The translations under genes were made by a program, and so were the position numbers. From Isoetes taiwanensis (lineage: Eukaryota > Streptophyta > Lycopodiopsida > Isoetales > Isoetaceae), in the NCBI GenBank assembly GCA_021234155.1, contig JAJEKV010000015.1:2390852-2454851 (forward strand): 64,000 nucleotides of DNA, read 5' to 3'. Under the pieces are notes generated by a model, which was not told the DNA's origin, searched no databases, and saw only the letters and a list, made by a program, of their open reading frames with translations. Below are positions 21,876-33,404 of this stretch, piece after piece. The first letter of the stretch is position 1; each line of letters begins with the position of its first letter.

Positions 21876-22749
21876 TAGTATGTTTCTTAGTTAGCCTTAA
21901 GTTCTGGCTCATGTATTCTAGTTAGTGGAGTGCATGTGCGGAATCTTAAACGTCTTGGCGATGATGGGATATGCCTTTAAGGCATTCTCTGGCCAACACG
22001 CACCAAGAGGTGCGCATGACCATTAGGGTCATGTGGTGAGGAATGAGGCATGGTGGGCGATGATGGGACATCGATCGGATGCTCTCTATGCAGCGATCGC
22101 GGGGTATGCACACTGGCCGTAGGAGGGTCATGGTGAAGGTTAAAGTGATCATCTTGCGATGATGGGATCGTGAGACGTTCCCTAGCTTAAAACCCTTGGG
22201 GCATGATGCACTGGGGTGTACTCGATCTGGGGGATCATGTACAAGGTAGCACTTGATCATAGGCGATGATAGGATCATCTTAAATGGTCCTTAAGCTCAA
22301 ATCCTTATGGGGCCATGATCCGGTGCAAGGTAGTAGGGTAACCTTGAGCTGGTAGTTCGACTCAAGGAGGTAGGTAAGGGAGGTGGTCCCCTAAAACCAC
22401 AAACTTATTTAACTTATATAGCGTAATGTGCTACTTGTGCGGGGCGATTGAAGGGAAGCATGAAGGAGGGAGCACGTTACGAGAAGATAGGAGTCATAGA
22501 TTTTAGACTAACTATGAACTCCTAAATTTGTTAATAATAATATTATATGTGTATACTTTGATAGTAATAGTTGTTATAGCTATATAATTTTGTATAACTT
22601 ATAAATATAGCTTTATAATTACATAATAAGTAATTAACTTGAAAAGTTGATCTTTTCAATAGAGTTAAGTTCATATATTCTTGTTGTGTGCTTTTTTGGG
22701 ATTAGAGTAGGTTAGTCACCTTAGCGCAATCTTGAGGACAACATTGTCC
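21876..22749. other. gypsy-1 3' untranslated region with 'gcgatgatggga' repeats
   Basis: The motif GCGATGATGGGA or close variants recurs at about 21958, 22057, 22155 and 22263, spaced near 100 bp. No gene. Gypsy-2 has a comparable non-coding block between its chromodomain and its LTR, also with short recurring motifs. Confidence 0.5.
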
Positions 22750-22761
22750 TAAGGGGGAGAA
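22750..22761 (+). other. gypsy-1 polypurine tract
   Basis: TAAGGGGGAGAA directly precedes the 3' LTR and is the expected second-strand primer. Gypsy-2 has AAGGGGGGGGGAGAA-type sequence at the matching place. Confidence 0.85.
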
Positions 22762-24395
22762 TGTGGCGTTTCGGGGGGAATATACGCTATAAATCATTAT
22801 ATTCACGGACCAATCACCATACAAGTCTACATATATAGCCTTGTATACCATAGATTGTGGCACTAGGGGGATGACTAAGTTATTCATATGACTTAGCCAA
22901 CCTTAGGTTAAGACCAATTCCACGTGGCCTTAACCTATTGGGCACCCCGCCCTGCGGACTTACCCTATTGGAGCCATGTGGCATAACATGTGAACCCTAA
23001 CCTATAAAGGCCTAAACCCTAACCCTAGGCCTCTTTTACGGCTCCAATGGTCTGGGAACCTTCTTCTTCGAAACTCCGTTTGAGAGAACCTCTCTTGTAG
23101 CCACCTGACATAGCATGGCAGCCCCCCGAGCATGGCGCATCAGCAGGAGTGGGAGCTACCTCGAACACCGAATACTATGGAGCGCCCGGGGATTGGGAGG
23201 GAGTGCTTACGGGGCGGTATGTAGGGTAGCGATCATAGTAGTTCATCACGGAATTAGCATTCCGGATGAGTTAGCATCTTATACCTAAGGTAGAGCCATC
23301 CTAGAACCCTCATTCATCATCTTGAACCCTAATCAAGGAATCCTAGCGTAAGTTAGATATGTATGATTAGGTTAAGATGTTCATATGATTATATGATATG
23401 ATGTTATGTGATGTTGGTTGATCATGCTTGCTCCTCTTGTATTGGGAAGGGGGTAGAGACCTAGAGCTATATGTAGTATGCTCCTAGTGTAGATCCCTTA
23501 GTTCCTATTAGTTGCGGCATTTTGTGCATAGGAACCTTAGGGCTATGGAGGCTATGATGTGACTCGAAGCACTACACAAGCGGGGCTAGAGGCAATGCGG
23601 GAGGGAGGATCCCAGGAGTGGGGGGCTCTGGGGGATCCCATAGTGGGCTAGGCTTATGGTTGGTCACCGGTGTGGGCGAGCATGGGTGCGACACCTCTGG
23701 GGCGATGGTGTCGCCCTGCCTCTCAAAGTTGCAAGTGCCGGCTTGGCTCTTGTTTTGGGGGTTGGGGAGTGCGAATCGTGTGTCGCCCGCGATTCTCTAG
23801 CCGCGTGGAACTTCTAAACCGGGGAAGGGGAGATGCAACCCTTCACCGCCTCGGCCGGACGAGGGAGATGCAACCTGGAGTAGTCCCAGATGGGTGATGC
23901 CATGGGATTTGCGTATCCAGGAAGGCTAGAGTCATGCGAGCTGATTGAGCCCCATCGCAAAGTATGCGGGGGAGGGGCGGATGGAGTGGTCAACCCTAGC
24001 CATTGTCTTATGCCGGCCTTCGCCATTGCCATGACTCGATCTGCTCTATCTTAAGGCCTAGCCCGGTCGATGCGTCCTCCTTGCAGTGCGAGCCATGGGT
24101 AGGAGCTCTTATGTTTTATGGTTTATGATTATCTTCTTTGCTCTTACGGATATGGGATGGACTACCCTTGAGGTAGTATGTTGTATTGTTATTGCTAGTT
24201 ACGATGTTGTTTATGCTTAAATTTTGTGATAGGAGCCCATAGGGGAAAGGCGGCATAAAGACACCTTCGTGTCCCACGCCCGTACTAGGATTCTCTCAGA
24301 GTGCGGGTTAGTCGAAGGGCCCATGCGGTTGATGGACCGGATGGGGGATTTTCTTAGGAGTGTGCGGCCGGCGCCGTATATTTTTTGGGGGCGTC
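22762..24395 (+). repeat. gypsy-1 3' LTR
   Basis: It repeats 1203-2804 from TGTGGCG to GGCGCCGTATATTT. A TATAAA box is at 23003-23008. The distal end reads GGGGGCGTCC and lacks the ACA that ends the 5' LTR (GCGTCACA). The DIRS reverse transcriptase frame resumes directly after it. Many small differences from the 5' LTR are visible. Confidence 0.88.
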
Positions 24396-25124
24396 CTGCT
24401 TGTCGACCTTAAGTGCAGGTATCACCATGTCTCTATTTGGCCTCCCTCCTTTGCGTTTTTGGGATTTGAGCTCGAGGGTCTATTTTATGTCTTTAATGTC
24501 CTCCCTTTTGGTCTTGCTTCCGCTCCCTTTGTCTTTACCAAGTTAGTTAGGCAGTTAGTTCGGTTTTGGCGTGGTCAGGGTATTCGTTGCTTGCCCTATG
24601 TCGATGACATCTTGTTTTTATGCCAGTCCCTCCCTGAGTCTCTCCAGATTCGCGTCATTGCCGATTTGCAGTGGGCCGGTTTTCTCTTGGCATGGAAGAA
24701 GTGTCGTTTTCATCTCTCACAGCGCACAATCTTCTTAGGCTTCATAGTAGATGCTCAGGAAGGTTTCTTTCGCATTTCTCGGGCCAAGAAGGAGCGGGTC
24801 TTGTCTCTTTGTTCTAGTATGTTGGCCTCCCAGTATGTCACCCCTGGCCTCATTGCCCGGTTTCTTGGTTTTATCCAGTCTCTGCGCTTAATCCTGGGTC
24901 ATCTTTGTCTTTGCCTTGACTTGGGGCCTCAATTGATTTGTGCGATCACGGACCTTTGGGATACCCCTCTCCTTTTGTCGCCTCTTGCGTCTCAGGAAAT
25001 CCAGTTGTGGGAGACTGTTATACGTCATTTCGACCGAGCCCCTATATGGCCCCCCACTGTGGTCAAGTTTACCTTGGGTTTTGATGCTAGCGATGAGGGC
25101 TGGGGTGGCTGGCTTCCACTATAG
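24396..25124 (+). pseudogene. DIRS-like reverse transcriptase/RNase H, C-terminal half
   Basis: The frame resumes with LVDLKCRYHHVSIWPPSFAF, then FNVLPFGLASAPFVFTKLV and the catalytic CLPYVDDILFLCQSL (YVDD), then LAWKKCRFHLSQRTIFLGF and SLRLILGHLC. It reaches the start of the RNase H domain, LGFDASDEGWGGW, and stops at 25122-25124. This fits DIRS/PAT-type reverse transcriptases, whose RNase H has the 'DAS..GWG' motif. The rest of RNase H and the tyrosine recombinase are absent. The first half is at 707-1202. The strong conservation of motifs suggests the DIRS copy was fairly young when gypsy-1 entered it. Confidence 0.85.
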
Positions 25125-25870
25125 ATAGATAATGTAATAAAAGTATAGTTGCTACAAATTTTCTTTTTATGTCATAAAATTTTCTACCTTAAATGGCTAA
25201 TGAACACGATCTTCCCCACCCATAGGTCGATCTGCATCCAATATATCTTTGATCCAGTATATCTTTGGCAAGTCATGCATTTGAGATTATACATTATCAA
25301 AAAGTGGCTTCCTTTTGAAAAAAGACAATATTTATTGTGACTTACATTCACTTTATAACTATTGTCTGATGTTTCATTGCTCAAAATGACTAACCCTTTG
25401 GAATCTTTAAAGCAAGGAAGGAACATCAAAACATACAAATAGCTACATCAACTGCATATCAAAAACTAGCTTCCTTTTGAAAAAAACAATATTTATTGCG
25501 ACTTATATTCACTTTACAAATATTGCCTGGTATTTCATTGCTAGCAAGGAGCATCAAAAAATACAAGGCAGATAACTATATCAACTACAAGTATTATGCT
25601 GCACAGACAAAATTCCAGCCAATGAGTGAGTTTGTAGAAGGACTCGGCTACTGTGAACAATTTCCTTTGCTGACTCACTTCCATACACATAGGGGATCGA
25701 GCGCGATAAATTTCTTGTAATATATAATTGTAATATGGAGGGTAAGGCGCCAGCTTAATGTTTGCAAACATTTTTAGAATTTTCAAGTTTAGGATTGAAC
25801 ACATGTGAGGGTAATAAAATTTACCTCTTAAAAATTGACACGACTTGGAAAAAATTATAAACAAAAGTTG
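25125..25870. other. non-coding stretch with a ~160-bp-spaced direct duplication
   Basis: The segment 'cttccttttgaaaaaa..acaatatttattg' to 'tttcattgct' at about 25308-25382 is repeated at about 25469-25545. No gene is recognised in this AT-rich stretch. Confidence 0.55.
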
Positions 25871-25878
25871 AGGGATGG

Positions 25879-25946
25879 TTCTGGAAGCTCATACTAGGTT
25901 CTAGAACTACTGGAAGGTTCTAGAAGAAACGGACTGTGGCTATAAA
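25879..25946 (+). promoter_or_regulatory. heat-shock-element-like cluster with TATA box
   Basis: Three palindromes of the nTTCnnGAAn type lie within 52 bases: TTCTGGAAG (25879-25887), TTCTAGAAC (25899-25907) and TTCTAGAAGAAAC (25918-25930), the last with an added GAA. TATAAA follows at 25941-25946. This is the layout of heat-shock-factor-driven plant promoters. The only open frame downstream is a small broken one at 26121, so the promoter may be orphaned. Confidence 0.45.
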
Positions 25947-26120
25947 GAATGGCCCTGTATGAAGAACAATGCTGGCACATCGTGTGAGCTTTAAACGTCA
26001 TGAAACACGTCTAATAGCACCTGTTTGCATCAACCGATTGTTCCCCTTCTAAGTTTCTAGTTGTAGTCGTTGGCTTGCTGAAGGATCCGATGTCCATGAG
26101 ATATTTTGAATTAGATTATT

Positions 26121-26429
26121 ATGGAAGTACACATTTATGAGCTCAGCGATTGTGAGTTATGGCAGCTAGATGTGTCCCCAGATCAGTGTGGAAAGTTCTG
26201 GTTTGATCTTCTCCTTCAAATAAAAAGAGAGGAGTAGGCGTACATCGATCCAAAGTCGAAGTTAGGCCTTAGTTTGCCGGATAGATTAGAAGAAGCCGAA
26301 AATGCATGCATGTTGTTAGGGATGCTTGGCGGCATATTTAAGGGCAAGGTAGCGTCCAAGTTTAAAGCTCCTATTTGTGATGGCTTTAAGCAGCGCGGCA
26401 TGGCATTTAAACAGCAGCAGAATATTTAA
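26121..26429 (+). pseudogene. small unidentified reading frame with one internal TAG
   Basis: From ATG at 26121 the frame runs 102 codons to TAA at 26427-26429, with a single stop, TAG at 26235-26237. The peptide has ordinary protein-like composition (HIYELSDCELWQLDV before the stop; LSLPDRLEEAENACMLLGML after it). One stop in 102 codons of AT-rich DNA is fewer than expected by chance, so a recently broken small gene is possible. It lies about 180 bp downstream of the heat-shock-like promoter. I do not recognise the protein. Confidence 0.35.
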
Positions 26430-28165
26430 GAATGTTCAGGAATAGAACCAAAGGTTTTAGAAGCTTCTCAACAGCTCCTCTTAGCAATAACGCGTGTTGT
26501 GCTACCTACAAATTTGATAGTTAGACAATCTTTGGCATCCATTACTCATCTAAATCGATTTCGATGTTCAGTTGGCAGAGGAGCAGGGCATGCAACAAAT
26601 TGGGCTTTTCTATTGAAGCACTGGCAACATGCCGGATACTAGATCTTTTATTTAATGTTTTGTGCTCTAGCCAATAACCACTCCAAGTGATTCCAATAAC
26701 AGGAATTGAAAAAATGAGCTTTAAATTGCATCGTTTGCAGGATCTAATGCGGTTTGCAGTCTTTGTATCTCTCACAGATGCCAAACCAGAAGTGGATAAG
26801 CTGTAGGAAGAAAATTGAAGTTTCAAATTTGTCTTAAGCCCCATTTTTAATCTGCATATTTTTGTTCATTTTGTTTGTGGCTACGAGACAAATTTTCTTG
26901 GTAACTACGAGACAAATCTGTTTGTAGACATTTGGAAGATTATACAAGATCTTCTTTTTGCTAGGATGTTATTATCCATCATCCGTAGTTGCTGTTTGTG
27001 CTTAGTGCAACTGGTAGGCTGCACTATTTTTCTACTTGCTATCATCATTAATATCCTGCAAATAAATGACATTATGCATGGCGTTTGCTAAAGCTCCTGA
27101 TATGTTCATTGTAGGTTCATAAAAAAAAACCATATGTATTGCAAAATGAGTCTACTTTTTACTAAAGCATGACCACTGTAAGTGTTCAAGTGGTGTTGCT
27201 TTACCTCCAAGTCGATGCAGTATGTTATTTGAATAAGTTTATGTTTACCAGCAGATGCGGGGGTTGGAGTGCACAGATTCGAGGCATGCCACAGAGGTCA
27301 ATACATCAGTGTAAACTCCGGGATACAGTTAAGGCAAAAAATATTCAAACAGATACCTTCAGAGGCTCTAGTGGGCAAAGTGGTGTTTCATTCAATTGAA
27401 AGCTTCGTTGGAATCGAACTATAAGATCTCATTGTCTCCGGGCTCTCGCAGTATGATAAAAATAGCTGAAAAATGTCTCAAAGAAACAATAAGGTCCTGC
27501 TGCACAGGCCAGGACTGCATACACCCAACCAGATACTACCCAAATGCTTCTATTTTTTCTACTGCATGTATTGTGCTTCAATTTTTTCGTTTTGCACTCT
27601 TATTTTGAATTGCATTACATTACGTGGGTGCCGAAATAGAATTTTGAGAATCCATTTTCCTGCGTGAAATTTTAGTTGCCCCAAAATATATATGTAGCTG
27701 TTGAACAACCCTTTTGCAATGGAAATCTCATGTACTGTGAGTTATCTCGAATAGATCTTATTCATACTTTTGGATCGCAAAAGTAAAGTAAGGAGCATTG
27801 CATATCTGAGCAACTCCAAGAAGAATCAAATTTAGCACAATAGACAAAGGGCTTTTGTCAAGACGGTTCCTTTTTTTCAAGACGAAAAGAAATAGAAGTT
27901 GTATTGTTCATTGTATAGGGTGTTCATGCAATATAAGGAACAACATATCGAGCAGAAAGAAATCCAAAGCTACAATTTCATTTGAAATTAGGATATTTCA
28001 GTAAAATAATGGACGAATTTGAAGAGACCTTATGATGCCTTTCATTAAGAAACTGTTTATTTTGATTTTCTTATATGGCTTTGATGACTTTGAGTTCTTT
28101 TTTCCATAAAGCAAGATAATAACATGTAGTGAATAACATGTAGTGAGATAATGGCAGTATATATT
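26430..28165. other. AT-rich stretch, no gene recognised
   Basis: Short frames exist (26844-26542 minus; 27169-27399 plus; 27396-27608 plus), but none resembles a known protein and none has convincing coding character. No RNA gene seen. Confidence 0.4.
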
Positions 28166-28620
28166 TTGCCAAGATTCAGCGATATGTGCTCTTAATTTGA
28201 GCATCCTCGGAGTAATCGTAAATTTATTAATGCATTATCGGCATTATCGTGGCAGCGCTATGTGCTCTTAATTTGAGCATCCTCGGAGTAATCGTAAATT
28301 TATTAATGCATTATCGGCATTATTTTTATCTGCTGCCCAAACAAATCAACCTAACACAATTCACACTCCATGGCGGTACATATTTTGCCAAGATTCAGAC
28401 AAATCAACCTAACACAATTCACACTCCATGGCAGTACATATTTTTCCAAGATTCAGGGCTATGTGCTCTTATTTTGAGGACCCTGATTCAGGGCTATGTG
28501 CTCTTATTTTGGGCTATGTGCTCTTATTTTGAGCACCCTCTGTAAATCTATTAATGCATTAGTGGCATTATTTTTATCTGCTACCCAAACAAATCAATTT
28601 AACACAATTAACACTCCTTA
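28166..28620. repeat. local tandem repeats built on 'gctatgtgctctta' and 'caaatcaacctaacacaatt'
   Basis: A ~73-bp unit (GCTATGTGCTCTTAATTTGA to GGCATTAT) occurs at about 28184 and again at 28257. A second unit with AATCAACCTAACACAATTCA and a CATATTTTTCC/TTGCCAAGATTCAG block occurs three times between 28340 and 28610. Partial units are interleaved. No gene. Confidence 0.65.
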
Positions 28621-29436
28621 ATTGATCACACGCAACTATAAGTGGCATTATTAATGGCACTATTAATATAATTCGAAAGAAGGCTGCCAACAAAGAAATT
28701 CCAAAAGGGACTATATGCCATATAATAGTAATTTCGTCAACATTTGCACCATAAGAATCAACCTTAACATCATTCTATGGAATGAACTGGAATGAACGTG
28801 CCAAATGAAATGAATCTGCCTTGGACAAAGGGCCTCAAGTTGGACAAAGGACCTCAAGTTGTTGAACTGGATGTAACCAAAATCATTTTATGCAGCCAAT
28901 TTCTTTGTCCCTAACAAACAACATCATAATAGTGATAAACCCATACATAGGAGTTGTTCTAGAAGCTACAGCCTTCTAGAGTCTTCGATTTTCAGGTCTA
29001 GAATTACCTGGACGGTTCCTTCTGTTTGGACTGCGAGTCTGAAATTCCAGATTTCAGTTTAAGGGTCCGAAGAGACGTCTAGCTGAAGAGACGAGTCTGA
29101 TCAGGTATTTTCTGCGGGCATTCCGGCAAGCACAGTTGCCTTGCATTCTGTGGGTCTGCAGATTCACGGGTTTTTTTTTATCACTTGAATGGAGCATTCC
29201 GGCAGCTTTAAGTAAGATCAAGGCCTCTGACACTATCTGCTGGTGAGGCAACTTGAACGGGATCCGGCTTCATAATTTCGATTTGGAAATTGAATAGACG
29301 ATATGGCAAAAGGATCAAGTTGTCCAATGATTATCTGCTAAAATTATGACAAATCCGATAGCCCAGCGATTACACTGTACGTTAAAATACTATCTATCTA
29401 TCTCTTCAAATTATCTCTCTTTCTCTTCCAAATTAT
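28621..29436. other. non-coding stretch upstream of extensin copy 1
   Basis: No gene recognised. A second, weaker group of TTCTAGAA-like palindromes lies at about 28964-29030. The minus-strand frame 29251-29054 is short and unassigned. Confidence 0.4.
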
Positions 29437-29809
29437 CTCTCCTCGTCTTCGTTCTGTTGCTTCTTTCTTCTCCCTTTTTATATCTCGATGCCTCTCCTTT
29501 TGATGTCTTCTTACTAACTAGGCTTTCAAATATAAAAGGTCCCTAGGTATATACGTCTCCCCTTTCAATGGTTATCCCTTGCCTTCAATGGTTCCACCTA
29601 TAACCATTGCAAACCCTATTTCTTGGCCGAGATATTTCCACCTATAACCATTGCAAACCCTATTTCTTGGCCGAGATATTATGCTGATAAATTGTTTGGG
29701 CAGACTAATTTTCATAGATATTTAAGCTACAAAGATTAAACATAGGCATAGGCAGGAAGGCCTATATAATGGACTCTCACATTTTAGAAAGCAGGAAAGT
29801 GAAGAAAAG
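29437..29809 (+). promoter_or_regulatory. promoter/5' leader of extensin copy 1
   Basis: This region is duplicated at 42041-42362 upstream of extensin copy 3, starting at CTCCTCGTCTTCGTTCTGTT. It ends in a leader AGTGAAGAAAAGATG. The TATA box TATATAAT is at 29763-29770, about 40 bp before the ATG. Inside it a ~54-bp segment (CCACCTATAACCATTGCAAA to GCCGAGATATT) is tandemly doubled at 29586-29680, but is single in the other copy. Confidence 0.6.
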
Positions 29810-31825
29810 ATGAAGCGGCTAAACGTTTTAATGGTGTTTGTGTTATGTGCTATTGCTTGTGCTGCCCGAGATGTTGCAGACAAAGGCGTTGGAGACTCCA
29901 TCATAGAAGCAAGAAAGAAAAATTCGAAATTCTTTTTTCATCCTTTACCTTGGTTGCCTCCTTGGTTACGCCCTCCATGGTTACATCCTCAACAACCTAT
30001 ATATCCTCATCCTTTTGTCCCAGTTCCAACGTTGGAGTATTCCTCCCCTCCTCCACCCCTTATATACGCATCACCTCCGCCTTCACCGCAACAACCTATA
30101 TATCCTCATCCCTTTGTCCCAGTTCCAACGTTGGAGTATTCCTCCCCTCCTCCACCCCTTGTATACGCATCGCCTCCACCATCACCGTATGTTTATCAAT
30201 CTCCGCCTCCACCGTATGTTTATCAATCTCCGCCTTCGCCACCTTTAGTGTACAAGTCTCCTCCTCTGCCTTATGTTTACCCTTCACCACCTCCCCCATC
30301 CCCCTCGCCTCCACCTCCTTATGTCTACCTATCGCCGCCTCCTCCATCTCCATCACCACCTCCTCCTTATGTCTATAAATCTCCCCCTCCTCCATCACCT
30401 TCACCACCACCTCCTTATGTCTATAAATCGCCCCCTCCTCCATCACCTTTACCACCACCTCCTTATGCCTATAAATCGCCCCCTCCTCCATCACCTTCAT
30501 CACCACCTCCTCATGTCTATAAATCGCCCCCTCCTCCAGCACCCTTGCCGCCACCACCTTATATCTACAAATCCACCCCTTCTCCTCCACCTCCATATGT
30601 TTACCTATCTCCACCTCCTCAATCACCCTCCCCACTGCCTCCTTATATCTACAAATCCCCCCCCTCCTCCTTCACCTCCACCTCCATATATTTACCCATC
30701 TCCACCTTCTCCATCACCCTCCCCACCACCACCTTATGCCTACAAAGCCCCTCCTCTTGCATCACCTTCGCCCCCCACCTCCATCACCCTCACCACCTCC
30801 CCTTATATCTACAAATCCCCCCCTCCGCCATCACCATCACCTCCACCTCTATATGTCTATCCATCTCCGCCACCTCTTTCAATCTCACCGCCACCTCCTT
30901 ATACTTACAAATCACCCCCCCTCCTCCCTCACCCTCGCCACCACCTCCCGTATGTCTCATAAATCCCCCCCTCCCCCTCACCCTTGCCGCCACCTCCATA
31001 TATCTACAGATCCCCCCCTCCTCCATCCCCTCCATCCCCATCTCCATATGTTTACCCATCTCCACCTCCTCCATCACCCTTCCCACCACCTCATTATATT
31101 TGCAAATCCCCTCCTCCTCCATCGCCTTCACCCCCACCTCCTTACATCTATAAATCACCCCCTCCTCCACCACCCTCGCCACCACCACCTTAAATCTACA
31201 AATCCCCCCTCCACCATCACCATCACCTACACTTCCATATGTCTATCCATCTCCGCCACCTCCTCCTTATATCTACAAGTCCCCTCTTCCGCCATCATTA
31301 TCGCCTCCACCTCCATATGTCTATCCATCTCCACTGCCGCCTCCACCCTCACCACCACCTCCTTATATTTACAAGTCACCCCCTTCTCCCTGACCCTCGC
31401 CACCACCTCCATATCTCTACAAGTCCCCCCCGCCTCCCTCCCCCTTACTGCCACCTCTGTATGTCTACAAATTCCCCCCTCCTCCATCACCCTTGCCACC
31501 ACCTCTGTATGTCTACAACCCCCCTCCTCCATCGCCCTCACCGCCACCATCATATGTCTACAAATCCCCCCCGTCTCCATCGCCCTTAATGCCACCTCCA
31601 TATGTCTACAAATTGCCACCTTTGTCGTCACTCTCGCCACCACCTCCTTACATATATAAATCACCCCCTCTCCCATCACCTTCGCCACCACCTCCTTATA
31701 TGTATGAGTCGCCACCTTCCGAGTGCTCCTCCCCGTCCCCATACTACCATAATTCTTCAGCCCAACCTTTTACATGCCAATGCACATGCTCCATGCGGCA
31801 TACCCAATGCACATGCTCCATATGA
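29810..31825 (+). pseudogene. extensin-like cell-wall protein, copy 1, broken by frameshifts
   Basis: ATG at 29810 starts a secretory signal peptide (MKRLNVLMVFVLCAIACAA). A mature region rich in SPPPP and YVYKSP/YIYKSP motifs follows: Hyp-rich glycoprotein sites plus Y-X-Y motifs used to cross-link extensins in the wall. Residues ~60-125 contain a direct ~33-residue duplication (QQPIYPHPFVPVPTLEYSSP, twice), encoded by a 99-bp tandem repeat at 29992-30189. The frame is lost at a run of eight C (30657-30664). After that the same motifs continue in other frames, with further shifts and a TAA near 31191, to a Cys-containing C-terminus (FTCQCTCS) ending at 31825. The intact protein would be about 670 residues. 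The C-run indels could be real or homopolymer sequencing errors. Confidence 0.85.
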
Positions 31826-31895
31826 CATTCTTCATGGGGCATACTACATGTTACTTCATGTGAGTTCACATGAAATTATTTATTCTTTTTTCCAA

Positions 31896-31903
31896 ATTCA
31901 ATA
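31896..31903 (+). terminator. polyadenylation-signal-like AATAAA of extensin copy 1
   Basis: CAATAAATAAG lies about 75 bp after the extensin stop, in a 3' UTR that is shared with copy 2 (CAATAAATTAG near 35237). Confidence 0.55.
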
Positions 31904-31949
31904 AATAAGAATTATTTTTCCCTCTCTCTATTTGTTTTGTTGTACCTCC

Positions 31950-33404
31950 GAGCTGGACCAGCCACGATTTCCATCCACAGCATCGGCCGTAGGTACCAAG
32001 TTTTGGATTGCTTTGAATTGTTTTGGACTGTTTTGGGTCCCACTATTGCTCTCAGCATCGCGCCCTCACTGCCCTTGCATAGACCCCCTTGATTTGCCCC
32101 TTTCTGGCTTTCTCTCTCTAGGGTTTACAATCTCTCTCTAGCCCCGAAAACCCCAAACGCCCAAAAGGTGCTCTGCCTGCCTTTCTGAATCCCCAAATTG
32201 GATTCTAAGCACCTTCTAGGCAGCCAGAGACCCGTTCAACCTTCGCACCCTTTAACGTTGCCTTGTTCTCGGCATGGCCCGTAAGATCAAACGCGTATGG
32301 GCGGGAGACCCGTAAGGGAGAAGAATTTCATTCGGTTGCCTCGAGCCAGTCCCGTCCGGCCCTATGACCCCAACGATTGCGCCCTACGACGGACGCCCCA
32401 TCATTTTGGGCCCCGGCTCTTCTGGCACCACCCAATCCCCGATGCCTCTTTAGTCTGCGACTTTGGACATCCTTGATGCTCGGCTCCGGTGCTTGCCTCG
32501 GGGTACTTGATGGGATCCACCGCGGTCCGTGCCGCGCCCACTCTTACTCAGGCGTAACGCCCGATTGCCAGCGGCGTGGGTCCGATTACTAGAATTGTTG
32601 CTACGATTGCGTGGGGGCACGGCCAGTTCGATGGTGGGTCACCAAGAGCGGCCTCTGGGGGCCCTCCCATGCACATGCGAGTAGTGCGCCTATGGCCGGT
32701 GACCACATACGTCTCCATGTTCCACGGCCTCCTCAGAGGATTTGTCTGGCCCCCATCAAGCGGCGAGGTCCCGGCCCCCGTCTTTGAGAGTGCGGCCCAT
32801 GTACTCACTCAAGACCCCTTTCTCTGCGCATTGTGGGCCTTGCGGGGAGGCGGGTGATTTGACCCCCACGAAGCGGCGGCCTCTTTTTTGCTCGGGGAGA
32901 TGCACATCCATGCGTGGCATCCTTTTCAGTCTACGAGGTGGGGCACGCCCGTCGGCCGCCCAGCCATCTCTTGGTTTGCTTTCAAAATGCTCTTTCAGTG
33001 CAGACGTCTTGCGACATGGCAATCATTTGAAGGGGACCACCTTCTCAGTGCAGGAAGATTTGACTCCGGTGCAGCTCTGCAGACGGAAAGAGGAATTGTG
33101 CCGGGTCCGTGAGGCCCGCCTGCAGCAGAAATGGGCAGTGTACAGAGGCGTTCGAGCTATCATTAGGGATCAATGGCCAACTGATCCCTGGGCAGTCTTG
33201 GTCTAGCCCTGGGTTTTGAGTGATAACGGGGCTTTGTCCCCATGTTTTGTTGTAACGGGGCTTCGTCCCCATGTTTTGATTGGTTTTTGCTTGGGCTTCG
33301 GCCCACGGTTCTGTTGGGGCTTCCGCCCCCTTTGTTTGTTCTGGTCCCATAGCCCGATTGGGCTCCGTGGACGTTAAAAGTCTCTTCCTTCCTTCCTTCC
33401 TTTG
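31950..33404 (+). mobile_element. inserted GC-rich repeat ending in (CTTC)n, possibly a non-LTR element fragment
   Basis: A 1.4-kb GC-rich block interrupts sequence that is AT-rich on both sides. Its right border is the microsatellite CTTCCTTCCTTCCTTCC at about 33388-33403. The sequence after it (GACTACTTGTAGAAACATTG) and the sequence before it (TTTTGTTGTACCTCC) are shared with other copies of this duplicated locus that lack the block. Coding remnants such as CRVREARLQQKWAVYRGVRA are present but cannot be assigned. Repeated 'ggggcttcgtcccc' phrases near 33220-33340 lead into the border. A simple-repeat 3' end fits some non-LTR retrotransposons, but no reverse transcriptase is visible. Confidence 0.4.

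Larger units (their letters stand above)
1203..24395 (+). mobile_element. Ty3/gypsy LTR retrotransposon gypsy-1 (degenerate, with nested insertion)
   Basis: Two diverged ~1.6-kb direct repeats (1203-2804 and 22762-24395) bound an internal region with a Met-initiator-type primer-binding site (14920-14931), an H3-like remnant, protease/RT, integrase and chromodomain remnants, and a polypurine tract (22750-22761). The order PR-RT-IN-chromodomain marks a chromovirus-type Ty3/gypsy element. All coding regions are full of stops and frameshifts, and the RNase H part is missing. The internal protein fragments match gypsy-2 block by block, so the two belong to related lineages. The element landed inside a DIRS reverse transcriptase frame and later received a 12-kb DNA transposon at the very end of its 5' LTR. 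No clear target-site duplication is visible at its outer ends. Confidence 0.9.

Noticed and set aside
30096-31742. Long minus-strand open frames opposite the extensin repeats (30635-30096, 31188-30790, 31742-31227, 35060-34773, 43188-42760)
   Set aside because: They are Glu/Val/Tyr-rich mirror images of the CCX/CCA codon repeats. Low stop density on the opposite strand is a composition effect.
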